This document shows, piece by piece, positions 1 to 8,099 of a stretch of DNA of 64,000 bases. This DNA comes from Paenibacillus terrigena DSM 21567 (GTDB taxonomy: Bacteria > Bacillota > Bacilli > Paenibacillales > Paenibacillaceae), in the NCBI RefSeq assembly GCF_000374845.1, contig NZ_KB895414.1, positions 310,001-374,000 on the forward strand, written 5' to 3'. Each line of letters starts with the position of its first letter. Within the stretch, counting starts at the first letter, position 1. The position numbers were made by a program, and so were the translations under genes. The notes under the pieces were generated by a model. It saw only the letters and a list, made by a program, of their open reading frames with translations, did not search any database and was not told the DNA's origin.

Positions 1-564
1 TGATAATATAACAATACGATCGCCTGACAATTCGGATAGAAGATTACGAAAACGAATACGTTCTTCGGGGTCAAGACCAACCGTTGGCTCGTCAACGATT
101 AATAGCTTGGGATCGTTCAATAACGCCTGTGCGATACCTACACGTTGTTTCATCCCGCCTGAAAGACTATTCAATGGTTTTTTGCGAACCTCATGAAGAT
201 TAAGCAAATATAGTAACTCGTCAATTCTTTTTCTTGCGATTCTATGATCCAACCCTCTGATCGCCGCTAAATATTCCAAAAACTCAACCGCATTTAAATG
301 AGGGTATACGCCAAAATCTTGTGGCAAATAACCTAATATGCCCCGCACAGCATTAGGATTTTCAGTGATATCGATTCCATTCCAACTCACCTTACCAGCT
401 GTAGGTTGGATAATTGTCGATAAGATTCGCATCAATGTTGATTTTCCGGCACCATTCGGCCCTAACAATCCCAATACGCCTGTTTGAATAGTTAGAGATA
501 AGTCACGAAGCCCGTAAAAATCACCTTTATATTTCTTGCTTACACTATCAACAATTAATTCCAT
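1..564 (-). CDS. ABC transporter ATP-binding protein (3' end cut by window edge)
   Basis: The reading frame starts at 564 (ATG preceded by AGGGGGA) and runs off the left edge, so the C-terminus is missing. The N-terminal 188 residues show Walker A (GPNGAGKST), a Q-loop (YLPQDFGVYPHL), the ABC signature (LSGGMKQR) and Walker B with the catalytic acid (LLIVDEPTVGLDP). The domain matches the ABC-2 export class (drug, bacteriocin or antibiotic resistance exporters), where the ATPase pairs with a separate membrane subunit; that partner would lie beyond the window. It is the last visible gene of a leftward run (2936 to 1) holding a membrane protein, an Xre regulator, an oxidoreductase and a DUF4386 protein. 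The substrate cannot be inferred. The family call is firm. Confidence 0.93.
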   Translation of the reverse strand, partial: MELIVDSVSKKYKGDFYGLRDLSLTIQTGVLGLLGPNGAGKSTLMRILSTIIQPTAGKVSWNGIDITENPNAVRGILGYLPQDFGVYPHLNAVEFLEYLAAIRGLDHRIARKRIDELLYLLNLHEVRKKPLNSLSGGMKQRVGIAQALLNDPKLLIVDEPTVGLDPEERIRFRNLLSELSGDRIVILS

Positions 565-643
565 ATATTCCCCCTATATTACTTTGTTTTCTCATTACAT
601 TATGTTACATTATCCCATAAATTTCCTCAATGTGTTTTTATTG

Positions 644-1327
644 CTATAACTTGACAGATACATTGAAGCCTTTCACGATGAGCCATACCGCTAGAATCAT
701 TTCATAAGAGGCTACTGGAATCGCCAACACGACTCCCCATGTTGAAAGTTGAAGAATGATACCGAACATTTCTAGCACGGCTGCAAGAAGAATGAGTGTT
801 GCTCCAGCAAGACCCATGACTGCGATAGGCCGGGGAACAAGTTTGGATTGATAGAGTAGATAACTGCATATCAGCGTATTTATGCCTAGCATGAAATTGG
901 GGCCAAGCAAAAAGGTCCAGTCATGTACGGCTTTTAATAATGTGCCTGCAGTTTGAAAAGAGGTTGCATGCGGAGCTACTGCTTCTACAAATTCTTGACT
1001 TAGGGTCAATAGAGACAAGACGCTGACTATACCAACAGTAATGATAACGGCTTCAAGAAGCCTGAAACAAACATACCCAAGAGCTAAGCTTTCACTGTGC
1101 TTTTTGAAGAATGGGAACAGCATAATCGAGGTACCGACAGCGGAACAGACCAGAACTAACTCACACAGCGCGCCTAGTATCACCTGATTTTTATGTTCAA
1201 AACCTGTAATCAGGTAATTGGGATCTTTTAGAATCGGATCGTATAAAAGAACACCAATGATCGACGAAACCGTCGCAAGTATAAATAGGACTCCCACAAT
1301 TTTTGTTGCCTTCTTGCTATGATTCAT
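644..1327 (-). CDS. DUF4386 family multi-pass membrane protein
   Basis: This 227-residue protein has about six hydrophobic segments. It begins with a short charged tail (NHSKKATK) followed by a first helix containing [18 protein letters not shown] and a conserved-looking YDPIL stretch, the pattern of DUF4386 proteins of Bacilli. The function of the family is unknown. Its start codon overlaps the stop of the upstream oxidoreductase by 4 nt, so the two are translationally coupled. No catalytic motif is visible. Family assignment is by recognition of the overall pattern. Confidence 0.8.
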   Translation of the reverse strand: MNHSKKATKIVGVLFILATVSSIIGVLLYDPILKDPNYLITGFEHKNQVILGALCELVLVCSAVGTSIMLFPFFKKHSESLALGYVCFRLLEAVIITVGIVSVLSLLTLSQEFVEAVAPHATSFQTAGTLLKAVHDWTFLLGPNFMLGINTLICSYLLYQSKLVPRPIAVMGLAGATLILLAAVLEMFGIILQLSTWGVVLAIPVASYEMILAVWLIVKGFNVSVKL

Positions 1328-2241
1328 TGGTTTCTCACCCTAATCACGACGTTCCCTTTCTTATGTCCGTTTTCGACATACGTATGAGCCTCAGCGATCT
1401 GTTCCAACGAATAACAGCGATCGATGACCGATTTTACCTTTCCTTCCTCAATTAAACGTGTGAGCGAATACAGATCTTCCATCTTAAGCTTAATCGCGGA
1501 TTTAACGGAAAGATACCTCCCCTTGTTCTTAAGGGCGCTTTTACTGCGTGAAGACGAAATTTTCCCTACCGCATCGAAAATAAGGTCATACGTCTGGCCG
1601 CTTTGAGTAAAATCCCCCTTTGTATAATCCAGGACTTTATCGGCTCCCAGCGCTTTCACCATTTCCACGTTCGCGGTGCTGCAAACAGCAGTGACCTCCG
1701 CCCCAAATGATTTGGCAAGCTGAACCGCAAAAGTGCCGACGCTTCCGGATGCCCCGTAAATAAGCACTTTCTGTCCGCGCTCAATCCCTCCTTTTCTAAG
1801 AAAACACAGCGCTGTAAGTCCCCCGACAGGAACGGCGGCTGCTTCCTCGAAGGTCATATGGGCAGGTTTCATGGCCACAAACCCTTCATTGGCCTTCGCC
1901 CCTTCTTCTGGCAGGCAAATGTACTCAGCATAAGCGCCAAATCCAAGGCCGGTGTATGCGAAAACAGGGTCGCCCTTCTTAAAACGTGTCACGTCCTTGC
2001 CGACGGCTTCAACCTCTCCTGCTAGCTCAAACCCCAAAATGGTTGCCTTCTTCGGCCTAAAAAGTCCGTTGAAAAGTCTTGCCGCAACGGGATCGGCCTT
2101 TCTCATGCGCCAATCCGCTGCCGATACGGTCGTCATATGGATCTTGATTAATAGTTCATGATCCTTGGGCGTCGGCTTTTGCACCTCTTTCATTTCAAGC
2201 ACATGCGGTGGTCCATATTGTTCGTAGACGATGGCTCTCAT
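1324..2241 (-). CDS. NAD(P)-dependent medium-chain oxidoreductase (zinc-independent MDR, quinone reductase-like)
   Basis: This 305-residue protein has a GroES-like N-terminal domain ([20 protein letters not shown]) and a Rossmann fold with the nucleotide loop [16 protein letters not shown] near residue 145. Structural and catalytic zinc cysteines are absent, as in quinone oxidoreductase-like MDRs that reduce alkenals or quinones. The start is at 2241: the longer frame from 2256 begins ATG-AGG-AGG-AGC, which is the ribosome binding site itself. The stop overlaps the next gene's start. A clear paralogue lies at 27287-28273, sharing the YGASG/NGASG loop, the CST.NV..V..(L/I)GAD segment and the DF.QS..YDLIFD.VG stretch. 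The substrate is unknown. Confidence 0.9.
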   Translation of the reverse strand: MRAIVYEQYGPPHVLEMKEVQKPTPKDHELLIKIHMTTVSAADWRMRKADPVAARLFNGLFRPKKATILGFELAGEVEAVGKDVTRFKKGDPVFAYTGLGFGAYAEYICLPEEGAKANEGFVAMKPAHMTFEEAAAVPVGGLTALCFLRKGGIERGQKVLIYGASGSVGTFAVQLAKSFGAEVTAVCSTANVEMVKALGADKVLDYTKGDFTQSGQTYDLIFDAVGKISSSRSKSALKNKGRYLSVKSAIKLKMEDLYSLTRLIEEGKVKSVIDRCYSLEQIAEAHTYVENGHKKGNVVIRVRNQ

Positions 2242-2263
2242 GTCGCTCCTCCTCATAAATTAA

Positions 2264-2488
2264 TTATTGAACTGGATCTTCCTCGTAAGCGAAGACGTCC
2301 TCCAGAGGCATCTGGAACACGCGTGCGATGCGAAAAGCTAATTCCAACGAAGGCGAATATTTTCCCTTCTCAATCGCTACGATCGTCTGCCGTGTCACCC
2401 CTACTTGGTCAGCGAGCTGCTGCTGGGTCATTTCGTTATGGTTGAATCGCAAGCTGCGAATGTGATTGCTAATGTGACTTTGGCCCAT
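2264..2488 (-). CDS. Small Xre/Cro-type HTH transcriptional regulator
   Basis: The protein has 74 residues. The HTH covers residues 14-60, with MTQQQLADQVGVTRQTIVAI as helices 2-3 followed by EKGKYSPSLELAFRIARVF. The ending (MPLEDVFAYEED) is typical of the short YozG/YvzC-like regulators of Bacilli that have no ligand domain. The start at 2488 is preceded by GGAAAGGAG; the longer frame from 2539 would run back into the upstream gene. It lies 1 nt after the membrane protein gene, a recurrent pairing in which the small regulator is thought to control its own membrane-protein operon. The target is unknown. Confidence 0.88.
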   Translation of the reverse strand: MGQSHISNHIRSLRFNHNEMTQQQLADQVGVTRQTIVAIEKGKYSPSLELAFRIARVFQMPLEDVFAYEEDPVQ

Positions 2489-2489
2489 C

Positions 2490-2936
2490 TTATACTCCTT
2501 TCCGATAGTGATAAAGCCGCGTAACGCTGCTGGCAACATCGGATATGAATCCTGAGAAAATCAAAATGACGAACATAACGGAAGGCGTCATTCGCAGGAC
2601 TAATGAAACCATCGCGAGCAGAAATCCGAGAACGAAGACGAAATAAGACATTCTCATGGCCTTCAATTCGATTAGCTTGTCGAGCTCGTCAGCGAAGGAA
2701 GGTTCCACTTCTTTCGTCGCAATCCGGTTAATGATGATGAATATGATCTCAATGATGACTTTGGCCACGATCGTTACCGGAATGAGAATTAGGATAACGG
2801 CACCCCAGAAACGGAAAAGCTCCGCCCCCGCTAGATTCGCATCATTGTACCTGACGTACACAGCCCCACAGTAGGATCCAAAAATCAAAATCGTGCTGAT
2901 TAGCGATACAATATTTTTCTTCTCTTGATAGGACAT
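2490..2936 (-). CDS. Four-helix membrane protein paired with Xre regulator (DUF2178-like)
   Basis: This 148-residue protein has four hydrophobic segments, near residues 9-28, 43-70, 95-113 and 117-135. A charged cytoplasmic linker (FADELDKLIELKAMR) separates the two hairpins. The layout of two hairpins around an acidic linker, immediately upstream of a 70-residue Xre regulator, is the one I know from DUF2178-type proteins of Firmicutes and archaea. No enzyme motif is visible. It heads the leftward operon. The DUF number is a recognition call and could be wrong. Confidence 0.7.
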   Translation of the reverse strand: MSYQEKKNIVSLISTILIFGSYCGAVYVRYNDANLAGAELFRFWGAVILILIPVTIVAKVIIEIIFIIINRIATKEVEPSFADELDKLIELKAMRMSYFVFVLGFLLAMVSLVLRMTPSVMFVILIFSGFISDVASSVTRLYHYRKGV

Positions 2937-3078
2937 GGAATATCTCCTCTGCTAACCCGTCTGTTTATTGGTAAAGTTTTCCGTATACAATGTAACATTA
3001 AGGATACACCATGTCAAATATTTTTTACATTCAAATCTCCAATTTTCTGCGAGATCTGCTTTTCTAGGAAGCAGAATT

Positions 3079-3100
3079 AACCTTCATTAGCACGAAGGTT
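3079..3100 (-). terminator. Weak stem-loop after the CPBP protease gene
   Basis: AACCTTC and GAAGGTT form a 7-bp stem with an 8-nt loop just downstream of the leftward gene ending at 3116. Only a short, interrupted T stretch follows, so it is a weak terminator at best. Confidence 0.35.
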
Positions 3101-3115
3101 ATTCCCTACTGTGAA

Positions 3116-3901
3116 TTACAAGAGGAATCCGCTGAAAATCATAAGGACATTAATCCATGTATGCCAGATCACGACTGGAATGATACTTTTGGATTTGATC
3201 GTAATGCCTCCGAAATACAACCCTCCCAGCGCATAGGCGATGCACACGCCCCAAGAGAATCCAAGGGAATAATGCTGTAAACCAAACCCTGCGCTGGTCA
3301 CAATTACTGCCCACTTATCACCCAATTGTTCTGAGAACCGACTAAGAAGCATCCCTCGCCAGATGATCTCCTCCAACACATTTATGATGGAAAAAGCGAT
3401 CGCGAATAACCAAATCTCTTGCACGTTACTCCATCCGTTTCGAATAACAAATGGCATAAAAGTAAAAGAAATCGCTCCAATTGCGATGAGTAAGAAATAG
3501 TTAACTTTTGATTGACGGAAGCCTGACCAAATAAATGGTATACCTATCTTCTCGTTCCAATGCGGTTTTTTCGCATACAGCATGAAGGGTAATTTTTGAA
3601 TAAACGCTAAGATAAACAAGGGAATGATTATACAAATCAGTGACAATCTGTTTAGAAGGATATGCCATTCATTTGGCTTCAAATCGAGAACCCAACTTGA
3701 GTTTATGAATAGATATAGAGCAAATCCGACACCCAAACCTATCGTTGTCAGTAGAAATGATCGCATTGGCTTGTAAATGAAGAGCAATCCGGTACAACTT
3801 CCCCACAAACACATCAATAAGTAGTTTTGCGTTTGAAGAGAGGTAAAAAGTAACCCAACTAAGAACAGACAAGCTAAATTCCTAAGTAATGTGAAATTCA
3901 T
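3116..3901 (-). CDS. CPBP family intramembrane metalloprotease (CAAX/Abi-type)
   Basis: This 261-residue polytopic protein contains the three signature motifs of the CPBP (Rce1-like) family: EEIIWRG near residue 180, FGLQH near 207 and HTWIN near 245. The glutamates and histidines are the predicted metal and catalytic residues. Family members cleave CAAX-type substrates in eukaryotes. In Firmicutes they often protect against bacteriocins or process peptide pheromones. There are eight or so hydrophobic stretches. The start at 3901 is preceded by AAGGAGG. It stands alone between the Xre group and the accessory cluster, so no substrate can be inferred. Confidence 0.92.
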   Translation of the reverse strand: MNFTLLRNLACLFLVGLLFTSLQTQNYLLMCLWGSCTGLLFIYKPMRSFLLTTIGLGVGFALYLFINSSWVLDLKPNEWHILLNRLSLICIIIPLFILAFIQKLPFMLYAKKPHWNEKIGIPFIWSGFRQSKVNYFLLIAIGAISFTFMPFVIRNGWSNVQEIWLFAIAFSIINVLEEIIWRGMLLSRFSEQLGDKWAVIVTSAGFGLQHYSLGFSWGVCIAYALGGLYFGGITIKSKSIIPVVIWHTWINVLMIFSGFLL

Positions 3902-4008
3902 TTTATCCTCCTTATGGATTTAGACAATCGTGGAATTACGCTGGAGGGTACTCATTTGTCCATATTATCGAGGTACTCCATACATATACTGCATTATTGT
4001 GAGAGGAT

Positions 4009-4293
4009 GTGAGAATTGACTTGGATATGAAGAAAATGGGCTTTGCAGATCGCGTAATCTTTATTCTCGGACTAACCTTAGCCGGTGTACTGACATTTGT
4101 CCTTGTGATCGGAGTCATTGTTGCAGTATTAAAATTTTACATGGACAGCAAGGAACGAACAATACAAGTTCAGCCAGATCCACTGCTAAAGGATGATCCG
4201 AGGTCACCTTCGGGCAGCGTCTCGACGAGTAAGCATTTATCTGAAGACGAAGATTGGCAAGTCAATGATGCGCAAGAAAGGCCACCGAATTAG
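4009..4293 (+). CDS. Small single-pass membrane protein, unknown
   Basis: I do not recognise this protein of up to 94 residues. One strong transmembrane helix (VIFILGLTLAGVLTFVLVIG and on to VAVLKFY, residues 17-44) follows a short basic N-terminus. A hydrophilic, acidic C-terminal tail rich in Asp, Ser and Pro comes after it. The start is uncertain: GTG 4009, TTG 4021 and ATG 4027 are in frame, and the only purine-rich stretch (GAGAGGA, 4001-4007) suits none well. Its stop is 26 nt upstream of the next rightward gene, so they are probably co-transcribed. It sits at the left edge of the aromatic-acid/Lys-rich cluster. Confidence 0.6.
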   Translation: MRIDLDMKKMGFADRVIFILGLTLAGVLTFVLVIGVIVAVLKFYMDSKERTIQVQPDPLLKDDPRSPSGSVSTSKHLSEDEDWQVNDAQERPPN

Positions 4294-4319
4294 GTGATTT
4301 TAGAAAGGAGATGACGCAA

Positions 4320-4598
4320 TTGGCAACGAAAAATCAAGGGATGTCGAAGTTCTTTAGTGATGCGAAGAAAGGATTTCTAAATTTCGCCAATAACTATTCC
4401 ATAGCGGTGAACAGTGGCGCGAAAGAGGCAGGGAAGCAAATTTTTGAAGGTATGGAGGGATTGAATCAACCATCCGATATTCCTGCTGGAAAGCTGTTCA
4501 CAGCCGTTAAAATTGGCGTACAACATGCCAGTGAACATATGGTGAATTCAAGTATGGAATTCGTTGAACAAATGAAAAATAATCAAAAAAGCAAATAG
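4320..4598 (+). CDS. Small helical cluster protein A, paralogue of 11432-11644
   Basis: The protein has 92 residues and no known family that I recognise. It appears wholly alpha-helical, with no signal peptide or transmembrane segment. The core aligns with the 70-residue protein at 11432-11644: A..SGA...G.Q, NQP.D...G and TA.K.G fall in the same order and spacing. The start is taken as TTG 4320, because GAAAGGAG (4303-4310) directly abuts the ATG at 4311 and would sit 9 nt before the TTG. The two paralogues bracket the cluster, one at each edge, both rightward. A structural or scaffold role is only a guess. Confidence 0.72.
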   Translation: MATKNQGMSKFFSDAKKGFLNFANNYSIAVNSGAKEAGKQIFEGMEGLNQPSDIPAGKLFTAVKIGVQHASEHMVNSSMEFVEQMKNNQKSK

Positions 4599-4627
4599 GA
4601 AGTTTGACTCTCAGTTCCGTGTTTTCT

Positions 4628-4670
4628 CCTCTTGGTTGATGAACTTACGTTATTGACCAGAGGTTTTTTT
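4628..4670 (+). terminator. Rho-independent terminator of the rightward gene pair
   Basis: CCTCTTGGT pairs with ACCAGAGG, followed by seven T. It lies 30 nt after the stop at 4598 and ends the 4009-4598 transcript. Confidence 0.75.
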
Positions 4671-4716
4671 GAGTTGAAATCCGAATACATACATAGACTA
4701 AACGGTTTGGATTATA

Positions 4717-4763
4717 GAAAAAACGTAGGACCACTTCCTTTAACGAAAATAAGGAAGCAGTCC
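4717..4763 (-). terminator. Terminator of the leftward aromatic/Lys-rich operon
   Basis: On the minus strand GGACTGCTTCCTT pairs with AAGGAAGTGGTCC. A T-rich run follows (A run on + at 4718-4723). It lies just after the stop of the Lys/Glu-rich gene at 4786 and marks the end of the five-gene leftward operon. Confidence 0.75.
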
Positions 4764-4785
4764 CTATTTCATTTTCATGTATTTA

Positions 4786-5073
4786 TTACTCTTTATTTTC
4801 CTTATCTTTTTCTTTTTTTTCTTTTTCTTTTTCCTTTTTTTCTTTTTCTTGCTGCTGTTTCTCAATCTTTTTTTGTTCTTTTTCTTTCTTTTTCGCTTTC
4901 TTTTTTTCTTTTTTCTTCGCTTTTTTCTCAAGCTTCTTCTCTTCTTTTAGTCTCTCTTTTTCTTTCTCTTCTTCTTTTTTCTTTGCTTTTTTCTCAAGCT
5001 TAGCTTGCTCTTTCGCTTTTTCATTTTCCTCTTTGTTCGTCGATTTTTGTTCTTTCATTTCTTCCTCACTCAT
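4786..5073 (-). CDS. Lys/Glu low-complexity protein (about 90% charged or Gln)
   Basis: The 95 residues are almost entirely K and E with a few Q, A, L and R. Blocks such as KEEEKEKERLKEEKKLEKKA are typical of a long single alpha-helix or coiled coil with very high charge. The gene looks real: ATG 5073 has a good AGGGAG site, it lies 3 nt after the chorismate lyase stop, and a terminator follows its end. It is the last gene of the leftward operon. A second Lys/Glu tract is the C-terminal tail of the TPR protein at 10334-11353. I recognise no homologue. The many lysines could serve as polymer-binding or acyl-acceptor sites, which is inference only. Confidence 0.75.
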   Translation of the reverse strand: MSEEEMKEQKSTNKEENEKAKEQAKLEKKAKKKEEEKEKERLKEEKKLEKKAKKKEKKKAKKKEKEQKKIEKQQQEKEKKEKEKEKKEKDKENKE

Positions 5074-5076
5074 GTT

Positions 5077-5685
5077 TTATCCCTCCATTTTGGAATTGAT
5101 AACCTTGTTCAAACGGTATCTGACAACTTCTGGATTAAAATATTCAAGCATATGAATCCCTGGCACTAACTGAAAATAAATGTCATATATCTTGTAAGGA
5201 ATTTTAGCGTGCAGTTCAGGAATACGAAGATTGATCGGCTTTTGGAACAGATCGACAGCCTCTTCTTCGGTCTTGAGCCCAGAGTCAACCACTTTTCTGT
5301 AGGATTGTAAACCAATCGAGCTGATTGATTTGCCAATCCCCTCTTGTCTGTGAGCAATTTTCTCAAATAAAGAAGCTGGTACGTACCTCGAATTCACAAT
5401 TGCTATATTGTGAGAAACGATAAAATCACTTTTGTCGCTGATCAAAATCGATTCTCTCAGATATAAAGGAGCGCCGGAGAACCCATCTTGATGATCAGCA
5501 TGTTCTTCATTCAATTGCTCTTGTCGAATGACCGTTACGCGCAGCTTTTCGTTCAACAAGGTTTCTAGCAAATCTGTGGTCCTTCCGTCTGTCACTAATA
5601 GCAAATCGAAAATCAGTTTCTGCAAAAAATCCAATGCTTCCCCCGCATGCTGCGAGTCCTTGCCATCAGTATTCCTATCTGTCAT
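5077..5685 (-). CDS. Chorismate lyase family protein (DUF98-type, 4-hydroxybenzoate forming)
   Basis: This 202-residue protein resembles the DUF98 chorismate-pyruvate lyase family, whose characterised member is mycobacterial Rv2949c. That enzyme cleaves chorismate to 4-hydroxybenzoate and pyruvate. Visible matches are the TDGRTTDLLETLLNEKLRV strand-helix, the central basic YLRESILIS segment (the Arg that would bind the substrate carboxylate), and the VPASLFEKIAHRQEGIGKSI stretch with the invariant-looking IG. The start at 5685 follows GGAGGAAACTGT. It lies 20 nt after the DAHP synthase gene, so an upstream shikimate enzyme feeds it directly. No ubi or polyketide genes are near, so its product is probably used by the adjacent ligases. 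Confidence 0.72.
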   Translation of the reverse strand: MTDRNTDGKDSQHAGEALDFLQKLIFDLLLVTDGRTTDLLETLLNEKLRVTVIRQEQLNEEHADHQDGFSGAPLYLRESILISDKSDFIVSHNIAIVNSRYVPASLFEKIAHRQEGIGKSISSIGLQSYRKVVDSGLKTEEEAVDLFQKPINLRIPELHAKIPYKIYDIYFQLVPGIHMLEYFNPEVVRYRLNKVINSKMEG

Positions 5686-5705
5686 ACAGTTTCCTCCAAT
5701 AGCTG

Positions 5706-6728
5706 TTAACGATACAGACCGGAATCGCGGAGCCCCTGCAAAAATATGTTAAATTCGTCAAGATTCAACTGCTGCTTCGCATCAGAAAGTGCAACCTGCG
5801 GATTCGGATGCACCTCGACCATGATACCGTCTGCTCCAACCGCAAGCGCAGCTTTCGCGCATGGAAGCATAATATCCTTTCGACCCGTGGAATGGGTGAC
5901 ATCTACGAGAACCGGGAGATGGGTCTCTTGTTTCAATATCGGAACAGCAGAAATATCGAGTGTATTACGCGTCCATTTTTCATAGGTGCGAATTCCGCGC
6001 TCGATTAACATGACTTGGTTATTCCCGCTGGATAGCAGATATTCAGCCGCAAACACGAACTCCTCGAGTGTGGCGGAGAGGCCTCGTTTCAGCAGGACAG
6101 GCTTTTGGGTTTGGCCAACGGCTTTCAACAGATCGAAGTTATGCATGTTGCGGGCACCAATCTGAAAGATGTCAATGTAACGAGCAGCCGTGTCGATTTG
6201 CAAAGGGCTCATGATTTCACTGATCGTCACCATACCCGTTTCATCAGCCACTTCCTTCATGATTTTCAACCCTTCTTCGCCAAGGCCTTGAAAATCATAC
6301 GGTGATGTTCTCGGTTTGAACGCGCCTCCTCGTAAGACGGTAATGCCGGCATTCCTCATTGCGGTAGCAACCGTTAATAGCTGATCTCTGCTTTCAATTG
6401 AGCAGGGCCCAGCGACGGTGACGTGCGAAGAACCGCCGATTTCGGCATGCTTTACTTGAATAATCGTATCCTCACTCTTATGCTGGCGGCTAACAAGAAG
6501 CTTGCGCTCGGCTGGAGCCTCCTTTTTTACTTTGGGATTCGCAAAAGTATGGGTAGCAAGCTCATTCAGTAGTTGTTGGTTGCCAACTGGCTCCGCTTGT
6601 GAAATGCCCTGCTTATTCTTTTCTTGAACGATTTCCATTGCCATTCGTGCACGCTCGTTCATCAGATCGAGCAATTGTTGGTTAATTCCATCCCATTGCG
6701 TTATTAATTGTTGCCATTTGTCGCTCAT
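5706..6728 (-). CDS. DAHP synthase with degenerate AroQ-type N-terminal domain
   Basis: This 340-residue enzyme condenses phosphoenolpyruvate and erythrose 4-phosphate to DAHP, the first shikimate step. The C-terminal barrel (from about residue 100) matches the AroA(I-beta)/KDO8P class: VAGPCSIES, RGGAFKPRTSPYDFQGLG, GARNMHNFDLL, KRG, and VDVTHSTGR with metal ligands. Residues 1-60 look like an AroQ chorismate mutase domain. They keep an ERAR arginine and a K in EKNKQG, but the usual DPxRE substrate motif reads EPVGN. Mutase activity is therefore probably lost and the domain may only sense ligand. The start at 6728 was chosen over 6776 because GAGGTG precedes it. It is a second, pathway-dedicated copy in an operon with chorismate lyase and two ligases. 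Confidence 0.9.
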   Translation of the reverse strand: MSDKWQQLITQWDGINQQLLDLMNERARMAMEIVQEKNKQGISQAEPVGNQQLLNELATHTFANPKVKKEAPAERKLLVSRQHKSEDTIIQVKHAEIGGSSHVTVAGPCSIESRDQLLTVATAMRNAGITVLRGGAFKPRTSPYDFQGLGEEGLKIMKEVADETGMVTISEIMSPLQIDTAARYIDIFQIGARNMHNFDLLKAVGQTQKPVLLKRGLSATLEEFVFAAEYLLSSGNNQVMLIERGIRTYEKWTRNTLDISAVPILKQETHLPVLVDVTHSTGRKDIMLPCAKAALAVGADGIMVEVHPNPQVALSDAKQQLNLDEFNIFLQGLRDSGLYR

Positions 6729-6780
6729 GACGAGCACACCTCTCTTTTTCACAATTGACTGTAGCCTGACCCTCACCAGC

Positions 6781-8022
6781 TTAAACTTTATTTCGCTTCT
6801 GGATATATACCGGTTTGGTCGATGGCACGTTATTCACGAGCCCAACCCGATCGAGAAGCGTTGCGTCGGTAATGATTTGAAGGGTGACAGGCACATGAAG
6901 CTTTTCAGATAATCCAGTTTGGATGTCCTCCATACTCCATCGTCCAGCATCGTGCGAATCAAGTAGAATGTACAAACCCTCCTCTTGCTCCAATACCTTC
7001 CATGCATCTGGGGCAGGTGTCAACGAATAGACAGCTTCTTGGATGTCATAAGCATCTAGAATGGTATCACCGATCACGATTCGATCCTTACTTCTGCCGT
7101 AATGCACCAACTTGCCCATTGCTCGTCCACAAGCACACATGGAAGGTTCAACGGAGATAATATCTTCATTAAAGTATCGCAACAGAGGAGAAGCTTGATG
7201 AGAGAGCGTTGTTATCGCCGCAAACCCTCTCTCCCCTTGAGTAACAGGACCTGAACCATCTTCATGCAGCACTTCTACGCAAAAATCTTGTTCCATGATA
7301 TGCATCGAGCCAAACTCACACATGGCTGCAATATTCGCGGTTTCAGTCGAACCATACATATTGTATACAGGTACACCCCACAGCTTTTCTATATGCTCTT
7401 TGCGTTTATCGCTCATTAACTCACCGGCAACGCAAATGGCCCGTAGCGCTGGTAAATCTTTGAACACATCCAAACCGATGAGACGCGCTGTCTCAGCCAG
7501 AAGCTCCATCTCGCGCGGAAGCCCTGCTAATACGGTGACTTGTAGGCGCTTCATTAGACTTAATACTCTCGGGTATGGCGTAACTACCGTACGTCCGCTT
7601 GCAGGTACAACCCCTGCTCCTGTGTGCCAGGCAGCTTGCTGCATTAAGAAGGCGGGTAGCGCCAAGGCATACGGGAATCGAATCAGCACAAGATCATCCG
7701 CTGTCAATCGAACTCCACATTCCTGCAGCTGTCTTCCGCCTACTCGCATATCTTCTTGCGTGAACCAAGAAGCGGAAGGTTCTCCGGTTGTACCCGTGGA
7801 TTCGTGGTATTGGGCAATCTTACTTATTTCGACAGCTAGGTGTCCGAAAGTACCGGCATTCCGAAGATCTTCTTTCGTTGTCAATGGCAGTGTTTGGATG
7901 TGTTCCATTCCGATATTATCGATGTCATATTTCGCTAATCGATCCTTATATAGAGGGGATTTCGTTAGGCGTACTAATAAATTCTTGAACTTTTCCTCCC
8001 GCTCCCTCTGAATATCGGTCAT
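6781..8022 (-). CDS. PaaK-like AMP-dependent aryl-acid ligase 1
   Basis: This 413-residue protein belongs to the phenylacetate-CoA ligase/CapK branch of the adenylate-forming family. It has the P-loop-like HESTGTTGEPS near residue 73, an acyl pocket region with PASGRTVVTPYPRVLSLMKR, the adenine motif YNMYGSTETANIA near 220, and a Cys pair (CACGRAMGKLVHYGRSKDR) typical of PaaK hinge regions. The C-terminus ends VPSTKPVYIQK; the usual P.T.GK.xRI lysine motif seen in its neighbour is shortened. The start follows GAGAGGAGG. Upstream is the second ligase, downstream the DAHP synthase (52 nt). A 4-hydroxybenzoyl adenylate or thioester is the likely product given the neighbours. An aryl transfer role without CoA is possible. 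Confidence 0.85.
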   Translation of the reverse strand: MTDIQREREEKFKNLLVRLTKSPLYKDRLAKYDIDNIGMEHIQTLPLTTKEDLRNAGTFGHLAVEISKIAQYHESTGTTGEPSASWFTQEDMRVGGRQLQECGVRLTADDLVLIRFPYALALPAFLMQQAAWHTGAGVVPASGRTVVTPYPRVLSLMKRLQVTVLAGLPREMELLAETARLIGLDVFKDLPALRAICVAGELMSDKRKEHIEKLWGVPVYNMYGSTETANIAAMCEFGSMHIMEQDFCVEVLHEDGSGPVTQGERGFAAITTLSHQASPLLRYFNEDIISVEPSMCACGRAMGKLVHYGRSKDRIVIGDTILDAYDIQEAVYSLTPAPDAWKVLEQEEGLYILLDSHDAGRWSMEDIQTGLSEKLHVPVTLQIITDATLLDRVGLVNNVPSTKPVYIQKRNKV

Positions 8023-8099
8023 AAGGGCACCTCCTCTCGGCGTTACACGGCGCTTTGGGATGGCTAATGCGAATCCTTGGCCCCATGCTCCTGGCCGCC

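Noticed and set aside
4632-5003. Rightward frame rich in Phe, Leu and Ser
   Set aside because: It is the complement of the Lys/Glu gene (AAG/GAA codons read in reverse) and has no ribosome binding site.
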